The notes beneath the pieces were generated by a model. It had not been told where the DNA came from, did no database searches, and saw only the letters and a list, made by a program, of their open reading frames with translations. A stretch of DNA of 64,000 nt from JAMXLO01 sp963812505. GTDB lineage: Bacteria > Pseudomonadota > Alphaproteobacteria > Acetobacterales > Acetobacteraceae. The DNA lies in NCBI GenBank assembly GCA_963812505.1, contig CAWEVM010000020.1, positions 1 to 64,000 of the forward strand, in the 5' to 3' direction. Shown here in pieces: positions 15,385 to 23,994 of the stretch (position 1 is the stretch's first letter; every line of letters starts with the position of its first letter). The position numbers and the translations under genes were made by a program.

Positions 15385-16170
15385 ATGCTTCCATCCCACT
15401 GATGCACGGCTCCTGGATACGCAATGATCTCCACGTGACTGCCGCCCCGGCGCATTTCGCTCGCGGTCTGCTCGCACCGATCCGGCTGGATCAGTTGGTC
15501 GTCGGCGCCATACAGCATAAACAACGGCGCACCGGTGGTGCGGTTATCGACAAAGCGGGCGATACACGGTGCATAATAGGATACATGGCCCACGAAGCGC
15601 AGACCATCCGGCGCCAACGCATCGGCCATCTGTGCACACCGCGCGTGTTGGGTCGCCATGCCACCGTAGCTGAAACCGGCCAATGCCACCCGGCGCGGAT
15701 CAACCTCTGGACGTGCGGCGAGGTGGGCGAGCGCGGCATAGGCGTCGGCCACGAACATTGTCTCGGTAATGTTCAGCACTCGCTCGATGAAGCCAGTTCC
15801 AAGGTCTCGGCGGCTGTCGTACGTTTCGACCAGCAGCGCGGGCGATGCCCATCGATGCGAGCTGAGGCCCGTACTTGGCGCGGTCGTCGATCATGCCAGC
15901 CGAGCCGTGCAGCATCACCACAGCGGGAGTCGCGTGGTCCCGCGCGGTGGATTTTGGCAGGAACAGCAGACCTCGCACCATCCGCTTGGGTGCCTGGCCG
16001 ATGTCACGCGGCACGAAGGGATCGCTGCTCTGGAAGGTAATGGCCTCCTCCCGAACGCCTTGCACGGCATCAGGATCGGGCCAGGAGTTGGCGATTTTCA
16101 TCGGCATGACGGGACTGACCCAAACGATCAGCAGCAAGGCAGGAAGCAACGCACGAAACATGTGGCCTCA

Positions 16171-16986
16171 TCAGGGCGCGACGCATCCCGCCGCGTCTTG
16201 CGGTGCAGGGAACAGCATATCGGTCCACCCGATCAGCCGATAGCCAAGCAGGCCCAGCCATTCATGTGCCGCCGCGTCAAGGTTGCCCAGGCGACCGCTG
16301 AATGAAGGCTCAAGCCAGGCACGCAGCGAATGGCCTGACTTGTAGGCAACCGGCCACGCGGTCACGCTCCAACCAATATGCCGGAAGACGCCGACAGCCC
16401 GCGGCTCATGACGGGCGGAGGTGATGAGCAGCCAGCAGCGCTCCCTGGCTGGGTGGACCAGGCGCCACGAATCCGACGCGTTCTCACGCGTACTCCGTGA
16501 TCTGTCATCGAAGATGATACGTGCCGGATCGAGACCGAGGGCCGTGAACAATTGGCGCGCGCCAGTAGTTTCGATGGGACCGCCCGGGATCACAGAGCCG
16601 CTGGCACCGGCGAACACCAACTGCGCCTCGGGATGGCGCTGCGCCAGAGCAATGGCCTCGGTCATGCGTTCGGCATCCGCGTTCAGCGAGGGGATGCCAC
16701 GATCCCTGGTTATTCCGGTTGCGATTGCTCCGCCCAATACGATGATGCCATCGATGTGCGACGGCTCACCCTGGCGAGGGAAGCGATCCTCCAAGGGTAG
16801 GAGGGCCCACTGGTCCACTGGCAGCAGCAGGATCAGCAGATACCCCATCAGCCCAGCTGCGAGCAGCCGTCGACCCCATGTGGAATCACGGTAAAAGGCG
16901 AACCAGAACCCAGCGCAGCACAGCAACAGAAGCAAGACGCTCGGGTTCAGCAGGCCCCCACCAAATTTGGCCAGAAGGAACGTCAT
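16171..16986 (-). CDS. YdcF/SanA/ElyC-type DUF218 membrane protein
   Basis: A 271-residue protein with two N-terminal membrane segments (LLNPSVLLLLLCCAGFWFAF, LMGYLLILLLPVDQW) followed by a DUF218 domain: DGIIVLGGAI, LVFAGASGSV, FDDRSRSTRENASDS and LLITSARHEPRA. Related proteins act in envelope or peptidoglycan maintenance and in lipid-carrier metabolism, but the exact reaction is not settled. It is followed 9 bases later by the disrupted dienelactone-hydrolase-like gene, so the pair was probably one operon. The 281 bases upstream to the next gene carry no supported gene. Confidence 0.88.
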   Translation of the reverse strand: MTFLLAKFGGGLLNPSVLLLLLCCAGFWFAFYRDSTWGRRLLAAGLMGYLLILLLPVDQWALLPLEDRFPRQGEPSHIDGIIVLGGAIATGITRDRGIPSLNADAERMTEAIALAQRHPEAQLVFAGASGSVIPGGPIETTGARQLFTALGLDPARIIFDDRSRSTRENASDSWRLVHPARERCWLLITSARHEPRAVGVFRHIGWSVTAWPVAYKSGHSLRAWLEPSFSGRLGNLDAAAHEWLGLLGYRLIGWTDMLFPAPQDAAGCVAP

Positions 16987-17267
16987 GTCCTTGAGCTCAC
17001 CTTGGCCGAACGCGCTGGAAAAATAGCAGGGGTATTTCAGGGTTTGCTACCCAGGCAAGTAGGTTACACATCAGGACCCTAGCGTGCTAAGCATGCCCAA
17101 TAGGAGGGAAGGCAACGCAAACGAATAGGTTGCTCATGTGCCACACCAGCGTTGCTGCCATTGCCGATGCCAGTCCGTCGGCGCTCGGCTGCGGTGCAGC
17201 GATGACCCACCAAGGCGGCTTGCGGCAAAACCCTTCCTGAAGATAACCAGCAAATGGAGAGTATTCC

Positions 17268-18104
17268 GTGTCCAGGACCGTTACCTATACGAGCGGTACT
17301 CAAAGTATTACAAGTCCAACACAAATAAATAATAGAATAATCCGGTTGGCAGGAACTACGCCTTCTCTGCCGGCGGCGCCACTGATCAATCTTACCGGCC
17401 TTCTCGAGACGTATGCGCTGGACAAGGTCGAGGTGCTTGGTACTTCGGCAACACCGAACTATGGATGGGTGGAATCCGATCCTGAAACCTTTACCACTTT
17501 CACAAAGGGTGTCCGGGTCTCGCACGGAACGCTGACCACCGATGCCAACAGCGGCTTCACTTTCGAGGGCAAGAGTGTCATCACAAATGATGGGACGCTC
17601 GACGCACTCGGTGGAAGGTACCATTCGTCTCTATATACGTTGAACGGCAGCGTGTTGGTGGGCGAGAACTCGTCCGCTGATTTCAGCGACGTGCACCTAA
17701 CCGGACATGGCACAGTGAAATTGACAGCGGAAAGTGCCACTGTCAGTGCAGGTGGTATTGGCGGTGTGGACGCCGGGGTTCATTTCGATTTGACCGAAGG
17801 CGGCACGCTGAACATCGATAATGGCATGAATTTCCTCGGCCACGTCGATATTGGCTGTCAAGCCACCGTGAATATCAACACCCCCGTATTTGATACTGCG
17901 CCCTTGGGAGCAGTGTCGGAAATCTGGCACGCCAGAAGCGACGTTCTCGATCTTCTGGGTTCCGCTGGGCAGGATGTGGCACACATCCAGTTTGCCAGAG
18001 GGACGCCGAAGCTCTATGCGGCGCCAAACACGACAACGGGCGGCGTTTCGGTATCGACGCATTTCGCGGCGGGCGACCTACCGGTCACTGTGGTGCACTC
18101 GTAG
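17268..18104 (+). CDS. Lineage-specific beta-rich hypothetical protein
   Basis: A 278-residue protein with no recognised enzyme motif, rich in Thr, Ser, Gly and Asn. Short strand-like repeats such as NDGTLDALGGRYHSS, LNGSVLVGENSSADF and EGGTLNIDNGMNFLG suggest a beta-helix or adhesin-like fold. No signal peptide is visible; it starts VSRTVTYTSGTQSITSP from GTG 17268 with GGAGAG six bases upstream. The start region is clearly AT-richer than its surroundings. It precedes selB on the same strand without obvious linkage. It may be exported by an unconventional route or be a structural surface or storage protein. Function is unknown. Confidence 0.75.
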   Translation: MSRTVTYTSGTQSITSPTQINNRIIRLAGTTPSLPAAPLINLTGLLETYALDKVEVLGTSATPNYGWVESDPETFTTFTKGVRVSHGTLTTDANSGFTFEGKSVITNDGTLDALGGRYHSSLYTLNGSVLVGENSSADFSDVHLTGHGTVKLTAESATVSAGGIGGVDAGVHFDLTEGGTLNIDNGMNFLGHVDIGCQATVNINTPVFDTAPLGAVSEIWHARSDVLDLLGSAGQDVAHIQFARGTPKLYAAPNTTTGGVSVSTHFAAGDLPVTVVHS

Positions 18105-18172
18105 TCTGGCGGACTTGCCTGACGTCGCCGCTCGGGCTGTACTAAGGGCATGGCAGCATCCAGGGCTGATCG

Positions 18173-20065
18173 ATGATCATTGGCACCGCCGGCCATATCG
18201 ATCATGGCAAGACAGCGCTGGTGAAGGCACTGACCGGTATTGATGCGGACCGTCTGGCCGAGGAGAAGCGTCGCGGCATCACCATCGATCTTGGCTACGC
18301 CTATACCGATGCGTTCGGCTTCGTCGACGTGCCCGGGCATGAGCGGTTTGTCCACACCATGCTCGCCGGTGCAAGCGGCGTCGATGCAGCGCTTCTGGTG
18401 GTGGCCCTCAACGACGGTGTGATGCCACAGACCCGCGAGCACGTGCAGATCCTGCAGCTGCTCGGCATCGATCGCGGGGTTGTGGCGCTGACCAAGTCCG
18501 ATCTCGCCCCGGCGCGCGATGCGGAGGTCGCCGCGCAGGTGAACGCGCTGTTGCAAAAGACCGCTCTCGCCTCGGCGCCAATGCTGCCAGTGTCCGTGGT
18601 GACCGGCGCGGGCATCGAGGCGTTGCGTGCCGCGTTGCTGTCGCTTGGGCCGCGTCAGCGCGACGCCGAGTTGTATCCGCGCCTGGCGATCGATCGCGCG
18701 TTCACGCTGGCCGGCGCGGGTCTCGTGGTCACCGGCACGCTCGTCTCGGGACGCATTCGCGTCGACGACCGGCTGATGCTGTCGCCGCCCGGGATCGACT
18801 TGCGCGTGCGCGGCCTGCACGCACAGAACCGACCGGCGGAGGAAGCGGTCGCGGGTCAGCGCGCCGCGCTGAACGTCACCGGGTCGCGTTTGTCGAAGGA
18901 CGCGGTGAACCGCGGTGACTGGGTGCTGCATCCTGCCGTGCATGCGCCGACCGCGCGCTTCGACATCCGGCTCACATTGCTGGCGGAAGAATCACGCGCG
19001 CTGCGTGCCGATGCGCCGGTGCATCTGCATGTTGGCGCTGCGCACGTGACAGCGCGCGTCGCGGCGCTGGATGCCGAACGGATCGAACCAGGCAGCACGG
19101 TGCTGGCGCGGTTGACGCTCGATCGTCCCATCGGTGCGCTGGCGTGCGACAGGCTGGTGCTGCGCGATGCGACGGCGACGCGAACGATCGGCGGTGGCGT
19201 CGTCATCGATCCAATTCCACCGCGACGGGGCCGACGCACGCCGGAACGGCTCGCGCAACTCACGGCGCTGGACCGACCTGATCCGGCCGACGCATTGCGG
19301 GCTCTGCTGGCGCTGCCACCCGGTTGGACCGATCGCATCGGATACGTCCGTTCGCGAAACCTGTCCCCTGCGGTGCAGCAGTCGGTGCAGGCGGCGGTGC
19401 CGGCGGTCGCCGTGGCCGATCTGCTGATGGCGCCGGCGACGCTCGATGCGCTGCGCGACGGCGTGACGCAATGCCTCGCCGCACATCATGCCGCGGCGCC
19501 CGATCAGCCGGGTTTGCAGTTCGAGCGGCTGCGAACGGCCACACCGGGCAAGCCATCGGTGGCGGCGTTCCGTGCTGTCATCGACTCGCTATTCCGCAAC
19601 GGCACGGTGGAGCAGGACGGTCCGTGGCTTCGGCTGGCCACCCATCGCGCCATCCTATCGGCGCACGATGAACGGTTGTGGCAGCAGGCGCGCGAGCTGA
19701 TTGCGGCAGAGCGTTTCCGTCCGCCGCGGACGCGCGATCTGGCGCGCTCGCTTGGGGTGCCGGAGGCTGCGATGCGCGCTGCACTGAAGCGCGTGCAGCG
19801 AATGGGGCGGTTGATCGAGGTCGCGCCGGATCAGTTCTTTCTGAGCGAGACGGTGGCGGAGATGGCCAGCATTGCCGCGGCCATTGCGGAGGCGCGTCCC
19901 GCCGGCACTCTGACCGCCGCGGAGTTTCGTGACCGGTTGGCCAACGGCAGAAAGGTCGCAATACAGGCGCTGGAGTTCTTCGACCGCGCCGGCGTCACCG
20001 TGCGGGTTGGCGACGAACGGCGAGTGCGGACCGATCGCCTGGGAATGTTCGGGCCGGCGCCTTAA
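18173..20065 (+). CDS. selB: Selenocysteine-specific translation elongation factor
   Basis: A 630-residue GTPase that delivers Sec-tRNA to the ribosome at UGA codons marked by a SECIS hairpin. G1 is GTAGHIDHGKT (residues 4-14), followed by RGITIDLGYAY, G3 DVPGHE and G4 TKSD. EF-Tu-like domains II/III follow, then the C-terminal winged-helix array that binds SECIS RNA (LRLATHRAILSAHDERLWQQ, RDLARSLGVPEAAMRAALKR). Start ATG 18173. No selA, selD, tRNA-Sec or selenoprotein gene is visible here. Its stop overlaps that of the convergent SMR gene. Confidence 0.95.
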   Translation: MIIGTAGHIDHGKTALVKALTGIDADRLAEEKRRGITIDLGYAYTDAFGFVDVPGHERFVHTMLAGASGVDAALLVVALNDGVMPQTREHVQILQLLGIDRGVVALTKSDLAPARDAEVAAQVNALLQKTALASAPMLPVSVVTGAGIEALRAALLSLGPRQRDAELYPRLAIDRAFTLAGAGLVVTGTLVSGRIRVDDRLMLSPPGIDLRVRGLHAQNRPAEEAVAGQRAALNVTGSRLSKDAVNRGDWVLHPAVHAPTARFDIRLTLLAEESRALRADAPVHLHVGAAHVTARVAALDAERIEPGSTVLARLTLDRPIGALACDRLVLRDATATRTIGGGVVIDPIPPRRGRRTPERLAQLTALDRPDPADALRALLALPPGWTDRIGYVRSRNLSPAVQQSVQAAVPAVAVADLLMAPATLDALRDGVTQCLAAHHAAAPDQPGLQFERLRTATPGKPSVAAFRAVIDSLFRNGTVEQDGPWLRLATHRAILSAHDERLWQQARELIAAERFRPPRTRDLARSLGVPEAAMRAALKRVQRMGRLIEVAPDQFFLSETVAEMASIAAAIAEARPAGTLTAAEFRDRLANGRKVAIQALEFFDRAGVTVRVGDERRVRTDRLGMFGPAP

Positions 20066-20394
20066 GCGAAGGCCAGTACCACGACGCCGCCGCAGATCAA
20101 TGCGATTGCGGCGATGTGCGCAGCACCAAGCGGCTCGCCAAATGCGTAGTATCCGATCAGTGCCGCGGCGACATACGAGATCGCGGTGCAGGGCAGGGCG
20201 CGCGACATCGGAATGCGGCGCAATGCCACGATGTAGAGGATCGCCGCGCCACCATACAGGAACAGCCCGAACAGCGTTCGCCAGTCGAGAAGTTGCGTCC
20301 TGAAGTCGACTGTGCCGGCGCCGGCCTTCAGGAGTGCCTGCCCCGCCATGCTTGTGGCGATGGCGGCGAACAGCGTGGTCCAGTAGATCGTCAC
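20062..20394 (-). CDS. Small four-TM EamA/SMR-type transporter (lipid-linked sugar flippase-like)
   Basis: A 110-residue protein with four membrane helices, the size of ArnE/ArnF or EmrE. Helix 1 is IYWTTLFAAIATSMAGQALLKAG cut here by its ends, and the last part is EPLGAAHIAAIALICGGVVVLAFA likewise recognisable by EPLG followed by the closing helix. The start is a GTG whose last two bases overlap the TGA stop of the upstream GT2 gene, indicating coupling. In such operons this protein would flip the polyprenyl-phosphate sugar. Its own stop shares TTAA with the convergent selB stop. Confidence 0.8.
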   Translation of the reverse strand: MTIYWTTLFAAIATSMAGQALLKAGAGTVDFRTQLLDWRTLFGLFLYGGAAILYIVALRRIPMSRALPCTAISYVAAALIGYYAFGEPLGAAHIAAIALICGGVVVLAFA

Positions 20395-21395
20395 ACTTCG
20401 GAACGTGCGGCCGCCGCACTGTGTTCGACGGAGCGCACTGTGCCCTGGGGCTTGCCGTTCGCCGACAGGAAGGTGCGGCCGACGTATTCGCCAAGCACAC
20501 CCAGGATCATCGATTGCACGCCGGCAACCAGCAGGATCACCGTCATCGTCGAAGCCCAGCCGGAGGGTGTGTCGCGCAGGACCAGCGCTTCGAAGATTGT
20601 CGCGACTGCGCCGGCCGCACCGAGGAGCGCCATGAACACCCCGGCATAGACAGCGAGCCGCAAGGGCGCGAGCGAGAAGCTGGTGGCGAGGTTCAGCCAC
20701 AGTCGTACCAGGCGCACCAGATTGTAGTTGGACCTTCCCTCGACGCGCGGCAGGTGGCGCACCTCGATGCTGTCGATCCGCTGGGTCACCTGCATGACCA
20801 GCCCATCGACATAGGGGTACGGTCCTTGATAGCGCGTCACCGCCTGCACGACGAACGCCGACATGCAGCGGAACGACGACAGATAGAGGCCCTTCGGCTT
20901 GTCCAGCAGGCGATCCGCCACCGCGTTGGCGAAGCGGCTGCCGAGGTTGCGCCAGCCCGCGTGCTGCTTGCTGGCGTAGCGCGTATAGACAACGTCCCAG
21001 TTGCCGAGTTGCGCGTGATCGTAGAGCCGGATGACCTCCTCGGGTGGGTTCTGCAGATCGTCGTCCATGGTGATGACGTAGGCGCCGCTCGCGTGACGCA
21101 AGCCTGTCATGACCGCGTTGTGCTCGCCGAAATTGCGGGCGTGCTCGACATAGGTCATCGGGATGCAGGTACGTTCCAGCAGGCGCTGGCAGACCTCGCC
21201 CGAATTGTCGGGGCTGCCGTCGTTGACCAGCACGATCTCCAGTCCGCCGACCGGGTGCAACGCGGACAGCGCATCGACCAGCCGCTCGATCGTCGAGGCG
21301 CCGCGATAGACCGGGACGACAATCGACAAGCCGACGCCGACCGACGCGGGCGGGGCAGCGGACAGATGATAGCGCAGGTCGGTGTCGTCGTTCAT
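20391..21395 (-). CDS. ArnC/DPMS-type polyprenyl-phosphate glycosyltransferase
   Basis: A 334-residue GT2 enzyme with a GT-A domain (LSIVVPVYRGASTIERL, LVNDGSPDNSGEV, ITMDDDLQNPPEEVIRLYD) and two C-terminal membrane helices (YAGVFMALLGAAGAVATIF, TVILLVAGVQSMILGVLGEY). It attaches a nucleotide-activated sugar to undecaprenyl phosphate on the inner face of the membrane. ATG 21395 overlaps the upstream methyltransferase stop (ATGA), and its stop overlaps the SMR start, so three genes are translationally coupled. The frame stays open upstream but that is the methyltransferase in another frame. Confidence 0.92.
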   Translation of the reverse strand: MNDDTDLRYHLSAAPPASVGVGLSIVVPVYRGASTIERLVDALSALHPVGGLEIVLVNDGSPDNSGEVCQRLLERTCIPMTYVEHARNFGEHNAVMTGLRHASGAYVITMDDDLQNPPEEVIRLYDHAQLGNWDVVYTRYASKQHAGWRNLGSRFANAVADRLLDKPKGLYLSSFRCMSAFVVQAVTRYQGPYPYVDGLVMQVTQRIDSIEVRHLPRVEGRSNYNLVRLVRLWLNLATSFSLAPLRLAVYAGVFMALLGAAGAVATIFEALVLRDTPSGWASTMTVILLVAGVQSMILGVLGEYVGRTFLSANGKPQGTVRSVEHSAAAARSEV

Positions 21396-22106
21396 GGCCG
21401 CTCCGCGGTCGCCAGCACCGACCCGCCGGCAGGCAGGCAGAAGGGCAGGCGTCGCTCGATCTCTGTGATGGCATGAAACGTGGCATCGAGCCATGGCGGA
21501 AACGGGGCAACGTCGGAGGCGCGGGCGCTGCGGCGCCGAAGCTTGCGCTGCGCCACCATGAGCGGCAGCAGCAGACCGTTCCAGTAGGCCGCATCCACGC
21601 GGACGAAGCCGGCGCCTCGGATCAATGCACGGAGCTGACCCAGGGTGCAGCGTCGCACGTTGTGCACGCGGCGATCGTGGTCGGACAGCAGCCATGAATA
21701 GGCCGGCATGTTAACGACCAGCCGGCCGCCCGGCCGCAGCACGCGCAGCAGTTCGGCCAGAGCCTGGGCTGGATCGACCGCGCCGTGGCACAGCAGGTCG
21801 GCGGCGATTGCGGCGTCGAAGCATGCCGCGGCAAACGGCAGCGCTATTCACGCTGCCGCGCACGACCGGCGCCCCAGACTTGTCGGCGGCGCGGTGGGAG
21901 GCCGACTCGGTCCACTCAAGACCGACCGCACGCAGGTCAGGACGCTCCACAAGCAGCCGCGCCAGCAGACCACCGGTGCCGCAGCCTGCATCCAGCACGC
22001 AGCCGTCAAGGCCGGCGAGCGCCGCGACGAGGCGGCGATGCAGCGCGCGGTACCACCACATGTGGTCCTCGACCGCATCCATCCGGGCGTATTCCGTAAG
22101 CTCCAT
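21392..22106 (-). pseudogene. Class I SAM-dependent methyltransferase with a frameshift
   Basis: The N-terminal frame starts MELTEYARMDAVEDHMWWY and contains motif I, VLDAGCGTGGLLARL, then GLEWTESASH. It breaks just after RGSVN. The next frame continues with ALPFAAACFDAAIAADLL, LRVLRPGGRLVVNMPAYSWL and DHDRRVHNVRRCT, ending just at the GT2 start. One extra base near 21845-21848 accounts for the break; without it the product is a normal Methyltransf_11 protein of about 237 residues. In this operon it would modify a lipid-linked sugar or its precursor. Confidence 0.8.
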
Positions 22107-22195
22107 CCAGATCCTCGGAATGACCGTTGCTGCTTGCCTTGCCGTGGTGCCGGTCGCAAGGCATGGAGGTACCGTGAACCAGGGGGAACGTTCCG

Positions 22196-23140
22196 TTGGC
22201 TGATGTCGTGCCGCTGGCGCGTCCCGTGCCGCGCGTCCTCACGGACAACGCCTCCGACGCGATCCGTGGCATCGCGCTGGCGGTCCTTGCCTATCTGATC
22301 TGGACGCTTGGGGATGCGACGGCCAAGTGGGTGCTGCCCACCGTTGGCGTCGCCGGCGCGATGCTGTGGCGCGGCGTGTTTGGCACCGTCACTGTGGCCG
22401 CCGTCACAATGGGCCGGCCGACAGCGACCGGGTGGCGGCGATTGATGCCGCAGCGCTGGGGGCTGGTGCTGGCGCGCAGCGTGTTGTCGTCATTCGTTTC
22501 AGTGTGCTGGTACATCTCCTGGCTGTCGATGAGCCTGGCCGACACTTACGCGGTGGGCTTCACGGCGCCGCTGATCATGACGGTGCTGGCAATCCCGATG
22601 CTGGGCGAGCGGATCCGCTGGCGGCGGGCGCTCTCCACGCTGGTGGGTTTTGGCGGCGTGCTGATCATGCTGCGTCCGGGCGGCGATCTGTGGACGCCGG
22701 TCGTGCTTCTGCTGCTGGCGGGCACGCTGGTGATGGCGCTGACGCGGATCATGACGCGGCAGTTGACCACCACAGAGACGCCGGAGTGCCAGGCCTTCTG
22801 GCTGCTGATCTGCCATACGGTGACGGGCTTCCTGCTGCTCTCGCGCTTCCCGGGCTCGGGTGCGATCAGCGCATCCGGCTGGCTGGCGCTGGCGTTCCTC
22901 GGGTTGTCGAGCGGAGTGGCACATTGCGTGTTTGCACGCAGCTATGCGCTGGCGCCCGTCTCCGCGCTGGCACCCTATGAATACACCGTGCTGCCCTGGG
23001 GGGTGCTGGCGGGCTTTCTGATCTTCGGTGACCTGCCGTCGTGGAACACGCTGGTTGGGGCCGTCGTGGTGGCGGCGTCGGGCACCTACAACGTGTACCG
23101 CGAACGGGTGCGGCGGGCAGAGGAACGCGCGGCCGGTTGA
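22196..23140 (+). CDS. EamA (DMT superfamily) transporter
   Basis: A 314-residue inner-membrane protein with ten predicted helices in two EamA repeats. The first begins GIALAVLAYLIWTLGDATAK; the second ends PYEYTVLPWGVLAGFLIFGDLPSWNTLVGA, recognisable by the PYEYT and GDLPSWNTL motifs. It is an exporter or permease of small metabolites; the substrate is unknown. The start is TTG 22196, with GGGGGA just upstream; the nearby GTG at 22174 runs into a stop. It is divergent from the methyltransferase-GT2-SMR operon. Confidence 0.9.
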   Translation: MADVVPLARPVPRVLTDNASDAIRGIALAVLAYLIWTLGDATAKWVLPTVGVAGAMLWRGVFGTVTVAAVTMGRPTATGWRRLMPQRWGLVLARSVLSSFVSVCWYISWLSMSLADTYAVGFTAPLIMTVLAIPMLGERIRWRRALSTLVGFGGVLIMLRPGGDLWTPVVLLLLAGTLVMALTRIMTRQLTTTETPECQAFWLLICHTVTGFLLLSRFPGSGAISASGWLALAFLGLSSGVAHCVFARSYALAPVSALAPYEYTVLPWGVLAGFLIFGDLPSWNTLVGAVVVAASGTYNVYRERVRRAEERAAG

Positions 23141-23179
23141 GCGGTGTGGCACCTTTGCACGAAGAGGATTTTCGATCTG

Positions 23180-23977
23180 TCAGCGGCGCCGCGCGGTATA
23201 GAGGCTGGTGGTCATGTTGCGCGTTACGCTGCCGTGGAACTCGTCGCGGGCGATCCGACCCAGCTCCGCGAGGATTGCCTCGCGGTCAGGGCGAATGGCG
23301 ATGTTGGAAAAGGTGGCATAGAGCGCGACGGTCTGCTCGGGATCGAGAACCAGCGGCCAGGCGCTTGCCTGATGCTCGACGGCTTCAAACGCGCCGGTTC
23401 GCTTCAGCGCTGCTATGCGGGCATCGGCATCGAGGGCGAACGGAATGTCCCGTGACCCCGCCGAAGGGCTCAAAGGCGGAGGGAGCAGCGCCTTGGCCGC
23501 TTCGTGAAACGGGTCGGGGCGGCTGTTGTCATCGAATACATTCCACACCATCGCCCACCAGCCGCCCGGCCGCAGCAGTTCCGCAACCTTGATCAGCGCC
23601 GTGTCCTCATTCAGCCAGTGAAACGCAGTAGCACTGACGCCAAGATCAAAGCTGGCTCTCTCGATGGCGGCATCCTCGAACGTTGACGCGTTCACCGAGA
23701 GCGCCGTGTCTTGGATGCTCCTGCGAAGGAAGGCTGCGAGGCGCGAGTCCGGCTCGATTGCGAGCAACGGGTTCGCGCCGAAGTCGAGCAGTCGGCGAGT
23801 TGCGGTTCCTGTCCCTGCGCCGATCTCGAACGTCGCCGTGCCGGGCACGAGATGGCACCGCTCGCGCAGAGTATCGAACACCCAATCAGGGTAGCCGGGC
23901 CGCGTTACATGATAGCTGCCGGGATCGTCGCCGAAGGCCAGGCGACCATATTTTCGGTCGATGGCGAGTTCGCTCAT
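23180..23977 (-). CDS. Class I SAM-dependent methyltransferase
   Basis: A 265-residue cytosolic methyltransferase. Motif I is ATFEIGAGTGTATRRLLDFG, followed by LLAIEPDSRLAAFL (acidic residue binding ribose), SFDLGVSATAFHWLN and LLRPGGWWAMVWNVFDD. The N terminus, FGDDPGSYHVTRPGYPDWVF, matches the YcgJ/Tam-like subgroup that methylates small acids or unknown metabolites. It is 17 bases downstream of a dimeric-barrel protein gene on the same strand, perhaps co-transcribed. Confidence 0.88.
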   Translation of the reverse strand: MSELAIDRKYGRLAFGDDPGSYHVTRPGYPDWVFDTLRERCHLVPGTATFEIGAGTGTATRRLLDFGANPLLAIEPDSRLAAFLRRSIQDTALSVNASTFEDAAIERASFDLGVSATAFHWLNEDTALIKVAELLRPGGWWAMVWNVFDDNSRPDPFHEAAKALLPPPLSPSAGSRDIPFALDADARIAALKRTGAFEAVEHQASAWPLVLDPEQTVALYATFSNIAIRPDREAILAELGRIARDEFHGSVTRNMTTSLYTARRR

Positions 23978-23994
23978 CGCCAGCGGTTAGTCCG

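Larger units (their letters stand above)
13405..16161 (-). pseudogene. Dienelactone hydrolase-family alpha/beta hydrolase, split by IS30 and frameshifted
   Basis: The 5' part (16161 to about 15385) has a signal peptide and an alpha/beta-hydrolase core with VVMLHGSAGM, nucleophile elbow AGFSYGG (Ser), acid region MLYGADDQ and catalytic His in YPGAVHQWDG. The 3' part is on the far side of the insertion (13646-13405), with CRFRVQRDGTV, RPYPIGRDDAVRAKSNRDLG and RFLSLVF. Joining QWDGSM to RTLVGRQLGG restores one protein of about 340 residues. A single extra G in the run at 15840-15842 also breaks the frame between ASMGIA and ALLVETYDSR. The gene follows ydcF by 9 bases. It is dead or expresses only a fragment. 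Confidence 0.75.

Noticed and set aside
17136..17240. 34-codon ORF starting MCHTSVAAIADASPS
   Set aside because: Its AGGAGG is about 26 bases upstream, too far, and the peptide has no recognisable features.
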